DNA of 11,692 nt. Origin: CAZJHX01 sp964545715 (GTDB lineage Bacteria; Myxococcota_A; UBA9042; GCA-2863065). Numbering within the stretch: position 1 is the stretch's first letter; each line of letters starts with the position of its first letter. The notes under the pieces are model-generated. The model was given only the letters and a program-made list of their open reading frames with translations. It made no database searches and was not told the origin of the DNA. Shown here piece by piece: positions 1-6,098 of the stretch. The translations under genes were made by a program, and so were the position numbers. Location: positions 1-11,692 of the forward strand of contig CAZJHX010000238.1 in assembly GCA_964545715.1 (NCBI GenBank), given 5' to 3'.

Positions 1-75
1 GCCGTATCTAAGACGTCTTTGGCAGTCTCAGCTGCCAAAGACGACCCAGATGCCGTATCTAAGGCGTCTTTGGCA
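1..75. repeat. Direct repeat with an inverted half-copy between the units
   Basis: A 24-base unit at 1-24 recurs at 52-75 with one mismatch (A13 to G), a 51-base period. Between them, 33-43 is the exact reverse complement of 14-24 and also of 65-75, so the middle arm can pair with either flank. The left hairpin has a 12-bp stem (14-25 with 32-43) and a 6-base loop. The element starts 20 bases beyond the stop of the minus-strand radical SAM gene. It may serve as its terminator or be an intergenic repeat. Read on the minus strand, only a short TCTT follows the hairpin, so intrinsic termination is weakly supported. The unit begins at base 1 and may continue to the left. Confidence 0.6.
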
Positions 76-95
76 CTTTGCTACGCGGGTGCGCC

Positions 96-1187
96 TCAGT
101 GCGCTGTGATGTCGTGGTCGATAAGGGCCTTGCGGAACCACCACAGCGGCATGCCGGCCTCGGCGCGATACTGGATGGCGCCGAAGACCCGATCCGAGAC
201 GCCGCGAGCAAACTTCACCTCGTTGGAGCAGTCGTGGATGACGACGTCTTTCCAGCCCTCGGCGACGGCGAGGTCGAGCAGGTCGTAGGTGAGGCGGCGG
301 CTCGACATCGGTGAGATGTACCCGCCCTTGTACTGATAGAGCGCTTCGTCGCGATAGTTGGGCAGGTTGTTGTCGTCCAGGTGCAGCTCGGCGCAGTGGA
401 TGTGTTTGACGCCCGTGGCGAGGATGGCCTGGCGGCGGCTGACGAAGCGGTCGAAATACTCGCGGTACATCGGAGACTCGATGCAGACGAACTCGAAGAG
501 ATCCACGGCCACGCTCAGCTGCTCCAGGACCTTGTCCGCGCACATGGACGCCGCCAGATTGAAGCGGATCTCGTTTAAGCCGGCGTCGGCCAGGGCCCGC
601 ATGTTGTCGGGCGTGCAGAGCGTGCCGTTGGTGTACATGTGCTGGTGGACGCCGAGGTCCCTGATCCAGCGGACGATATCGGGGTGCTTGTCAAAGTCAG
701 TGAACGGCTCGAACCACACCCAGGCGATGCCCTGGATGCCTCCCGGACCCTGGACAGCCTTCTTGAGCATCAGCTTGATGTCGGTGCCGGAGGCCACGCG
801 CTCGCGCACGGCGAACTGCCCCGGCAGCAATCGCGCGCCCTGATCTTCCTGCCCGTAGTAGTAGCAGAACTTGCAACGCAGGTTGCAGGAGTCGGCGGAC
901 CGGATCGCATCAAACCCGTGGTCCAGACAGCCGCGACAACCCGGCGTCAGCTCGCCGCCCCACACCGCGGTATACCCCAGCTCCCCGGTGTCCAGACCCG
1001 GTATGCGCTGCTGCCGCTCCCGAATCTCGGCCAGGAAGATCCCCTGGACGGCAGCCAGGATCTGGTCCAGAAAAAAGGCATCGTCGCGGCCCACCGACCC
1101 ACCGGTCCGGATCCGGTCATTGATGGCGTCGACGTGAGCGATGGCCCGGTGGCGCGAGATGTCCGCAAGCAGCTGGTCTTGGCGCAT
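96..1187 (-). CDS. Radical SAM enzyme, function unknown
   Basis: A 363-residue protein with a canonical CX3CX2C motif, Cys101, Cys105 and Cys108 (CNLRCKFC), which in radical SAM proteins binds a 4Fe-4S cluster and S-adenosylmethionine for radical chemistry. A further CxxC lies just before it (Cys84, Cys87), and Cys200s-330s residues include HIHCAEL and IHDCSN, possible auxiliary cluster or active-site ligands. The YTNGTL stretch (185-190) fits the beta-strand motif common in the radical SAM barrel. About 80 residues before the core match nothing I recognise. The start is ATG at 1187, with no clear Shine-Dalgarno. A TAGACT -10-like hexamer at 1194-1199 would place the transcript start at the ATG, so the mRNA could be leaderless. 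It is divergent from the lipoprotein gene at 1327. No partner peptide or substrate gene is visible nearby. Radical SAM membership is secure; the reaction is unknown. Confidence 0.9.
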   Translation of the reverse strand: MRQDQLLADISRHRAIAHVDAINDRIRTGGSVGRDDAFFLDQILAAVQGIFLAEIRERQQRIPGLDTGELGYTAVWGGELTPGCRGCLDHGFDAIRSADSCNLRCKFCYYYGQEDQGARLLPGQFAVRERVASGTDIKLMLKKAVQGPGGIQGIAWVWFEPFTDFDKHPDIVRWIRDLGVHQHMYTNGTLCTPDNMRALADAGLNEIRFNLAASMCADKVLEQLSVAVDLFEFVCIESPMYREYFDRFVSRRQAILATGVKHIHCAELHLDDNNLPNYRDEALYQYKGGYISPMSSRRLTYDLLDLAVAEGWKDVVIHDCSNEVKFARGVSDRVFGAIQYRAEAGMPLWWFRKALIDHDITAH

Positions 1188-1203
1188 GGCTTCAGTCTAA
1201 TCA

Positions 1204-1225
1204 GGCGGCCGGCACATCGGCCGCC
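1204..1225. promoter_or_regulatory. Perfect 8-bp GC-rich inverted repeat upstream of the radical SAM gene
   Basis: GGCGGCCG at 1204-1211 pairs exactly with CGGCCGCC at 1218-1225 around a 6-base centre. It lies 17-38 bases upstream of the radical SAM ATG, where a -35/-10 spacer would be expected. It may be a repressor operator or a hairpin. The symmetry is seen directly; the role is inferred. Confidence 0.4.
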
Positions 1226-1254
1226 CACAAACAGTGCGGCACTGATCGAGACCA

Positions 1255-1270
1255 TGTGACCTGGGTCACG
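1255..1270. promoter_or_regulatory. CRP-like palindrome in a divergent promoter region
   Basis: TGTGA-N6-TCACG matches the CRP consensus TGTGA-N6-TCACA at nine of ten fixed positions. It is centred at 1262.5 between the divergent radical SAM (start 1187) and lipoprotein (start 1327) genes. A TG-extended -10 candidate for the lipoprotein (TGA then TACACT at 1289-1294) would put transcription near 1301 and the palindrome near -38.5, close to but not exactly the -41.5 typical of class II activation. Confidence 0.45.
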
Positions 1271-1326
1271 ACCGAGCCGACTCAGTGATACACTCACCTT
1301 CATCCGACATGCCTGAAGGGGGACCT

Positions 1327-2325
1327 GTGAGCCTGAGAGTGCTGTTTTGCGCCATGGCGGCGCTGTCTTGCGTGATGGGCTGCTTCGATCAGCCGCGCGT
1401 CGTCCGGGCGCCGGGTCAGGTCGCCGCGGCGGTGGACAACCCCACGATCACCATCATCGACCCGACCAACTTCCAGAACTACAAGCTGGGCGACGACACT
1501 GAAGGCACGGCCCAGGTGACCATCGCCTTTGCCACCAACGCCGCCCTGGAGATCGAAGCGGGCAGCCTCCAGGTCGGCTGGTATGTAGGCGGCACGACGG
1601 CGTTGGGCACGCAAGACAGCGTGGACAACATCGTCCTGGACCTGCACTACGGGCAGCACGTCGTCGGCGTGCGACTGCTGGACGCGGACGGCGACCCGAT
1701 CGACAGCCCCCTGGCCATCAGCGTCGTGACGGTCATCGTCAGCAAGAACTGCGAAACAACCGAAGAGTGCACGGACAACATAGTCTGCAACTCCAGCGCA
1801 TGCCTTCTCACCGCCATGGGCGGCAAAGAGTGCAAGTTCGGCGCGCCCCCGTTCGCCAAGTGCTGTGACAGTGATCTGAGCTGTCTCTTCGGCGACACCT
1901 GCGACCTGGAGACCAACACCTGCGGCGCGCCGCCTGAGCCACCCGCCGATGACGGCCCCGCAGAAGACGCAGGCGCAGCGCCGGACGAGGGCGAGCCCCC
2001 CGACGAGGATGGCGCTGTCGAAGCGGACATCGCCATCCCAACCGACGAGTGGGTGGCCCCGGACGAGGGTGGCGCCCCACCGCCGCCGGACGAGGGCGTG
2101 ACGCCGCCACCCGACGAGGGCGAAGCGCCCGCGCCTGATGAAGGAACTGCAGCTCCCCCCGTGGATGACGGCTCGACCGACACCGACGATGGTGGCGAGA
2201 CCCCGACGACGCCCGGAGAGGCCAACGACGGTGGTTGCAGCGCCGCGCCCAACGGATCCGCGCCACCCGCGATCGCGCTGCTGATGCTGATCCTGCTGGC
2301 GCTTGCGTCCCGCCGCCGGGTTTAG
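1327..2325 (+). CDS. Surface lipoprotein with a MYXO-CTERM-like C-terminal tail
   Basis: The likely start is GTG at 1327, preceded by AGGGGG at 1317-1322; upstream ATGs at 1285 and 1309 would put a polar leader before the signal peptide. The product has 332 residues. It starts with a short signal and lipobox ending VMGC (lipidated Cys19). Next comes a beta-rich, Ig-like segment (about 36-137), then a Cys-rich region (142-199, including a CC pair, resembling small disulfide-rich modules). An acidic proline linker with repeated PDEG units covers about 205-300. The tail is GGC (Cys304), a hydrophobic helix and final RRRV, the layout of MYXO-CTERM signals processed by myxosortase in Myxococcota. 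Carrying both an N-terminal lipobox and such a tail is odd. It converges with the SCP2 fusion gene; the two stop codons overlap. Confidence 0.85.
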   Translation: MSLRVLFCAMAALSCVMGCFDQPRVVRAPGQVAAAVDNPTITIIDPTNFQNYKLGDDTEGTAQVTIAFATNAALEIEAGSLQVGWYVGGTTALGTQDSVDNIVLDLHYGQHVVGVRLLDADGDPIDSPLAISVVTVIVSKNCETTEECTDNIVCNSSACLLTAMGGKECKFGAPPFAKCCDSDLSCLFGDTCDLETNTCGAPPEPPADDGPAEDAGAAPDEGEPPDEDGAVEADIAIPTDEWVAPDEGGAPPPPDEGVTPPPDEGEAPAPDEGTAAPPVDDGSTDTDDGGETPTTPGEANDGGCSAAPNGSAPPAIALLMLILLALASRRRV

Positions 2326-4013
2326 AACAGCAGCTGCTGCAGCTTCATCGCGGTCATCATGCTGCCGCGCAGCCGGATCTTGCCGGTCAAAAACGCCATC
2401 TGACCGCTCAGATCGCCGCTCATCATCCGCACAAAGTGCTCGTCTTTCATCGTGATGGAGAAGGCCGCGGCGTCGTCCAGGCCCTCGTCGACGGTCATCT
2501 GTCCGTCCCCGATGGTCGCGGTCCACTGCCCGCCCGCGTCGCCGGTGATGGCCAGCGCGAAGGCGCCGGTGAAGCCGCCCGCGCGTCGAGGATCCTCGGC
2601 CAGTCGCTCGGGCAGCACCGTGCGGATCCAGGTCTCGGCGGTCCGGGTGCTCTCCACGCTCGCCGCCTCGGACGGGCCGGCCAGCACGACCTCCGGCGGC
2701 AACGCATCGCACACCGCAGCCGTGGCGGTCTCACCGGCGGCGGCCAGCTCATCCTGGTAGTAGTAGTCGATGTTGACGCTGCAATCCTGGCACTCCTGGC
2801 ATTGGCAGCTGTCGCGGGGTGGCAGCGCCTCGTAGAAGCCGCGCTCCTTCATCAGCTGGTGCATGCTCCGGCCCAGGTCCAGGTAGTACTCGGTCGAGGG
2901 CTCGGGCGCGTTCTCCCACAATGAGCCGGGCGCCGGCAGCCAGACGGTCGTCGCCGGAGCCACCTTGTGGTCCAGACACCACCGCACGCCATCCAACACC
3001 GAGTCGCGCGCGGCCTCGGGCGTCTTGAAGCAATCCGGCACGGTCTCAGTGCCCGTCACGAAGTAGCTGTTGACCTTCCAGTCCCCATAGACGTCCACCG
3101 CGCGCTTGAGCGAGTCGAGGTAGTTGCCGCGACCAAACGACTTGGTCTTGCCGGGCACGACGATCGGCCAGAGATCCTCGTGCCACACCTCCAGATTGAT
3201 CGTCACCGCGTCCACGCCCGCGTCCCGCAGCGTGGACAGCTCGTGCGTCTCCAGACCCGAGGGGTTTGCGCCGAAGACGACCTTGGTCCCCAGCTCCTCG
3301 CGCACGTCGTTCAGCGCTCGAAAGACCCCGGCCATGCGGTCGATCTCCCGCGTGTTGTTCAGGATCGCCCCGCCTGTGATCGCGAAGTGCCGCACGTTGC
3401 CCGCGGTCGCGCCGCGCCTGAACGTCTCAGCCACAATCTCCGGCTTCATCGCCACGCGATAGCCCAGCCCCGCCAGCTGACCGCCCTTGCCGGAGCCGTC
3501 GGTATCGGGCTGCAGGCAGCAGAAGCGGCACTGATCGCCGGTCTTGGTGTACTGGCAGTAGCGCAGCGACACCGCGTACCAGCACTCGGGCGCCCACGGC
3601 TGCACAACCGTGCCGAAGACCGTCCCATCGGAGGCGCGGTCCAGCAGCCAGCCCGGCCGTCGGTGAAAGAAGATCTCCTGCACGAACTCGTCGTCCCGAA
3701 ACAGCCACTGCCGCCCACCGTCGTTGCGGATCTCGTACGGAGCGTCTGAGTCCCAGAAGCGCGTCTTGATCGTCGTGCCGTCAGCCAGCCGCAGGTTCCA
3801 GGGCGTCAGCAGCCAGTCCTCGGGCGCCTCTCCACGCGCGTCCACATCAAAGGCGTGCTCCGGATTCCACTGTAGAAAGTGGGGGATGGCCCAGCGGCCG
3901 ATCTCGTTGAGCGCCGGCGTAAAGCGGATGCCCTCGCGCAGCAGATCCATCTTGAGAATGATCGAGCGCGGGATGTCAGGGAACTTGGCTTGTAGGTCGT
4001 CCAGTCTGCTCAT
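2322..4013 (-). CDS. Radical SAM protein fused to a C-terminal SCP2-like domain
   Basis: A 563-residue protein. An N-terminal region (1-150) of unrecognised type precedes a Cys motif with unusual spacing, CX8CX2C (Cys153, Cys162, Cys165, with Cys166 adjacent), rather than CX3CX2C; Elp3-type enzymes show similarly wide spacing. Barrel-like strands follow (ITGGAIL, VVFGANPSG, VTINLEVW, VNSYFVTG). A second cluster CXCX2CX2C (Cys403, 405, 408, 411) looks like an auxiliary Fe-S site. Residues about 471-563 match the SCP2 sterol-carrier fold: an acidic-aromatic strand pattern, DEHFVRMMSGDLSGQMAFLTGK, then a final amphipathic helix. SCP2 domains bind lipids, so a hydrophobic substrate is inferred. 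The ATG overlaps the TGA of the upstream tetR-family gene (ATGA), so the two are probably co-translated and co-regulated. No signal peptide is seen, so it is cytoplasmic. Radical SAM assignment is likely; the substrate is unknown. Confidence 0.82.
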   Translation of the reverse strand: MSRLDDLQAKFPDIPRSIILKMDLLREGIRFTPALNEIGRWAIPHFLQWNPEHAFDVDARGEAPEDWLLTPWNLRLADGTTIKTRFWDSDAPYEIRNDGGRQWLFRDDEFVQEIFFHRRPGWLLDRASDGTVFGTVVQPWAPECWYAVSLRYCQYTKTGDQCRFCCLQPDTDGSGKGGQLAGLGYRVAMKPEIVAETFRRGATAGNVRHFAITGGAILNNTREIDRMAGVFRALNDVREELGTKVVFGANPSGLETHELSTLRDAGVDAVTINLEVWHEDLWPIVVPGKTKSFGRGNYLDSLKRAVDVYGDWKVNSYFVTGTETVPDCFKTPEAARDSVLDGVRWCLDHKVAPATTVWLPAPGSLWENAPEPSTEYYLDLGRSMHQLMKERGFYEALPPRDSCQCQECQDCSVNIDYYYQDELAAAGETATAAVCDALPPEVVLAGPSEAASVESTRTAETWIRTVLPERLAEDPRRAGGFTGAFALAITGDAGGQWTATIGDGQMTVDEGLDDAAAFSITMKDEHFVRMMSGDLSGQMAFLTGKIRLRGSMMTAMKLQQLLF

Positions 4014-4669
4014 GTCGTCTCCTGTCGTGGCTTTGAGGCGGGGTCCAGGCCCAGCGCTCCGAGAATGAAGGCCCTGGCCTGCGTTTGGGCCGCAGCGAGG
4101 CGGGCCGGATCGACCGGCAGGCTCCGTGTCGCATCGATCGAGAGCCCCAGCACGACCGCGCCGGCCGCCACGATGAAGGACTCGGGATCCACGGCGCGGA
4201 TCTCACCGTTGTCAGCTCGGCGGCTCAGCTCCGCGGCAACCAGGGCAAACAGCGGCTGTTGCAAAAGGCGCTGGCTTTCAGCGATGCCCTCGAGCTCACC
4301 CAGCTCAATGCGCTGCAAGATGCGCGGGACGGTTGGGTTTTCGACAAAAAACGCCACCGTGCGGTCGATCAGCGCGCCAACCGTGGGGTCCAGGTCCCCC
4401 GTCGCGGCCGACGAGGACCGCACGATGCCCGCCATCCGCTTGATGACCCGGCTGTACAGCGACAAGAACAGCTGCGCCTTGCTGCCGCAGTGATAGTAGA
4501 TGGTGCCCACCTGGACGTCCGCGGCCCGCGCGACCGTGCGCATGGAGGTCGCGGCAAATCCGCGCTCGGCAAACAGGCCCTCAGCGACTTTGCGAATGTG
4601 CTCGCGCCGCTCGTCCGAGCTGGGCCCGGGGCGGTCCAGAGTATGTGGCTCAGCGGTCTTAGATGGCAT
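4010..4669 (-). CDS. TetR-family transcriptional repressor
   Basis: A 219-residue protein with the N-terminal TetR helix-turn-helix: RKVAEGLFAERGFAATSM leads into the recognition part at about 41-60 (MRTVARAADVQVGTIYYH), then GSKAQLF. The C-terminal half is a helical ligand-binding domain of ordinary length. I chose ATG at 4669; GTG at 4672 is also in frame. AAAGGG upstream gives 7-base spacing to the ATG. The Phe usual in the YxHFxSK motif is Cys61 here. The gene ends in an ATGA overlap with the radical SAM-SCP2 gene, and an operator-like repeat lies in its promoter, so it probably represses itself and the fusion gene in response to a small hydrophobic ligand. The ligand is not deducible. 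Confidence 0.93.
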   Translation of the reverse strand: MPSKTAEPHTLDRPGPSSDERREHIRKVAEGLFAERGFAATSMRTVARAADVQVGTIYYHCGSKAQLFLSLYSRVIKRMAGIVRSSSAATGDLDPTVGALIDRTVAFFVENPTVPRILQRIELGELEGIAESQRLLQQPLFALVAAELSRRADNGEIRAVDPESFIVAAGAVVLGLSIDATRSLPVDPARLAAAQTQARAFILGALGLDPASKPRQETT

Positions 4670-4679
4670 CACGGCACCC

Positions 4680-4706
4680 TTTGAACGAACGTTTTGAACG
4701 ATCGTT
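4680..4706 (-). promoter_or_regulatory. Tandem operator-like repeat upstream of the tetR-family gene
   Basis: Two 14-base copies overlap by one base: TTTGAACGAACGTT at 4680-4693 and TTTGAACGATCGTT at 4693-4706, with one mismatch. The second contains the perfect palindrome AACGATCGTT (4697-4706). AACG-N2-CGTT half-site symmetry is typical of TetR-family operators. The element sits 11 bases upstream of the repressor ATG and would cover the predicted transcription start. Confidence 0.6.
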
Positions 4707-4734
4707 AAACTCGCAACCCAACGCGACCCGTCAA
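4706..4734 (-). promoter_or_regulatory. Candidate promoter of the tetR / radical SAM-SCP2 operon
   Basis: A good -35 (TTGACG, 4729-4734 on the minus strand) is followed after 17 bases by a poor -10 (AGTTTA, 4706-4711). Transcription would start near 4699, inside the operator-like repeat, which suits repression. The weak -10 keeps confidence low. Confidence 0.35.
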
Positions 4735-4801
4735 GCCGGTGCCGACCGGACTCTGCCCTGGATCAGACTTTCAAAAAATCAGGGTTGGAAGGCGTTGGTC
4801 G

Positions 4802-5425
4802 TCACATCACGGTCGGGGCCTGGCACGAGCCCAGGAACCCCTCGATGACAGCCTCAAAGTCGGCGTCCACGACCTCGCTCTGCTTCGCCTGGATGAGGCA
4901 GTCGGGCGTGACCAGCATGTTGACCGGCAGCCCGCCGGCCCCGATGAAGTCCTTCAACTCTCTCAGACGGTCCGCCCACACCCGCACAGTCAGCTCATAC
5001 TGGCCGACCCACGTGTTGCAAAACGCAGACGAGAGCGCCTCGCCGGGGACGTCCGGGTCGGTGAGTATGACCACCACCTCGAGCCCACACTTGCCGTATT
5101 TGTCGAAGAGCGCCTGCAGCTCGTCCTGCTCTTCTCGACATGGCGCGCACCAGCCCGCGGCCAGGGAGATGAGCAGCAGCTTGCTCTGTGACAGCACGTC
5201 GGACACGGCCACGGGCGAGCCGTCGCAGTCGGTCACTGCGATCGCCCTGATGGCCTCACCCGTCTCGGTGCCGGTGCCGCCCGCGCACAGATCGGTCGCG
5301 GCCTCGACGATCTCCGGCGCCGTGTCGACAGCCGGAGTGACGTCCACAGGCACGTCCTCGCTCCCAAGGACCTTGGCCTCGCACCCAAGCGAGCCGGCGC
5401 AGACCACCAATATGAAGAGGCGCAT
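4802..5425 (-). CDS. TlpA/ResA-like thioredoxin-fold lipoprotein (CxxC)
   Basis: A 207-residue lipoprotein. The signal peptide ends in a LGC lipobox (Cys15), followed by an acidic Pro/Val linker. The thioredoxin-like domain carries the redox motif WCAPC (Cys93, Cys96) followed by REEQDELQALFDKYG, as in TlpA/ResA disulfide reductases. A later GGLPVNMLV segment supplies the cis-Pro loop (LPVN). The likely role is thiol-disulfide exchange on exported proteins, tethered to a membrane. A preceding TDCDG motif and the spacing to the redox site match the upstream gene (LDCDG, then Sec-x-x-Cys), so the two are paralogues. It follows that gene by 31 bases and appears to be the last gene of the operon. 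Its Shine-Dalgarno is weak. Partners are unknown. Confidence 0.9.
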   Translation of the reverse strand: MRLFILVVCAGSLGCEAKVLGSEDVPVDVTPAVDTAPEIVEAATDLCAGGTGTETGEAIRAIAVTDCDGSPVAVSDVLSQSKLLLISLAAGWCAPCREEQDELQALFDKYGKCGLEVVVILTDPDVPGEALSSAFCNTWVGQYELTVRVWADRLRELKDFIGAGGLPVNMLVTPDCLIQAKQSEVVDADFEAVIEGFLGSCQAPTVM

Positions 5426-5456
5426 GGTTCACTTCAACGCGCTACAGCCGCGGCCG

Positions 5457-6095
5457 TCAAGGAGAGGTCAGCAAGCTGTCCAGCAGGTCGTCGATCGCCG
5501 CCTGATCCGCGTGCTGCTGCATCAGCGCCAGGACCGCCCCGTGCCGCAGCACCAAACTCCGGTCGTTGGCCTGCGACGCTTTGTAGCCGAAGGCGGCGGG
5601 CATCTTGCCAGTCGGGTCGTACAGCACAGGCATCGTCAGCTTGTAGCCGTCGCGGATCAGCTTGCAGTATTGCGCGTTGGGCGGGGCGCTAAGACCGTCC
5701 ATGATGATGAAGTAGGCCGCGTAGTTCGCGTCCGCCAGCCGCTGCTGCCTCTGCTGCGCCACCGACCCGGCGACCTCAAAGCAGTCCGTTCACGAGCCCG
5801 AGAACGTAAAGATCCAAGCTGCCTCGGCGTCGCAGAGGTCGTGAAAGGTGTGCGCGACACCGTCGCAGTCGAGCAGCTCGAGATCCGGCACGACATCGCC
5901 CGGCTCCACGCCCATCAGACCGTCAGGCGGGCATTGGCCGCGCGGTGTCGGGGCGACGAAGACATCGGGCTCCGGCAGCTCCACTGGCGCATCCGTCGCG
6001 ATGTCGGCGACGGCATCCGGGGGTGCTGTGGGCGTCGTGCCGCACGCCGACAAAATGAGCGCCACAGCCGGCGCGCATCGTGGCCAGCGCGCCAA
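5457..6095 (-). CDS. Putative selenoprotein: thioredoxin-fold lipoprotein with a UxxC motif (in-frame TGA)
   Basis: Read with the TGA at 5790-5792 as selenocysteine, the frame encodes 212 residues. It starts at TTG 6095, four codon-spaced bases after the upstream gene's stop, and has a lipobox LSAC (Cys18), a Pro/Asp/Val-rich linker and a redoxin domain. Residues 99-105 read SGS-U-TDC, giving Sec102 and Cys105. Aligned with the downstream CxxC paralogue from the shared DCDG motif, Sec102 falls on Cys93 and Cys105 on Cys96. The sequence after the TGA continues as a normal redoxin (AAYFIIMDG, MPVLYDPTGKMPAAFGY) with no other disruption. A SECIS-like hairpin follows the TGA. The true stop is TGA at 5457-5459. 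The alternative is a pseudogene or a sequencing error (TGC to TGA). Conventional gene callers would split this gene into two short ORFs. Function: probably a membrane-tethered thiol or peroxide oxidoreductase. Confidence 0.75.
5751..5784 (-). promoter_or_regulatory. Candidate bacterial SECIS hairpin
   Basis: Six bases after the in-frame TGA, CTGCT (5784-5780) pairs with AGCAG (5755-5751). An upper stem of GTCGCC (5774-5769) pairs with GGTGGC (5763-5758), including two G-U pairs, and the apical loop is GGGUC. The loop G lies 21 bases after the UGA, inside the range known for bacterial SECIS elements, and the loop resembles the AGGUCU loop of E. coli fdhF recognised by SelB. Pairing was done by eye. 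Confidence 0.55.
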
Positions 6096-6098
6096 CGG

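Noticed and set aside
1..75. CRISPR array (24-base repeats, 27-base spacer)
   Set aside because: Only two copies are visible and the spacer contains an inverted half-repeat. A leftward extension cannot be excluded from this window.
2328..2339. CAGCAGCTGCTG palindrome
   Set aside because: It is made of Leu/Gln codons at the end of the SCP2 domain and has no loop, so it is explained by coding.
1300..2712. A 470-codon open frame on the minus strand
   Set aside because: It overlaps the plus-strand lipoprotein and the radical SAM-SCP2 gene, and its Arg/Gly-rich translation has no domain or signal.
4773..4778. Run of six T on the minus strand as terminator of the redoxin operon
   Set aside because: No stable hairpin lies immediately upstream of the T-run.
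5457..6095. Two separate genes (5790-6095 and 5457-5762)
   Set aside because: The first would end exactly at the redox site and the second would start mid-domain at a GTG lacking a ribosome site. Together they form one complete redoxin in one frame.
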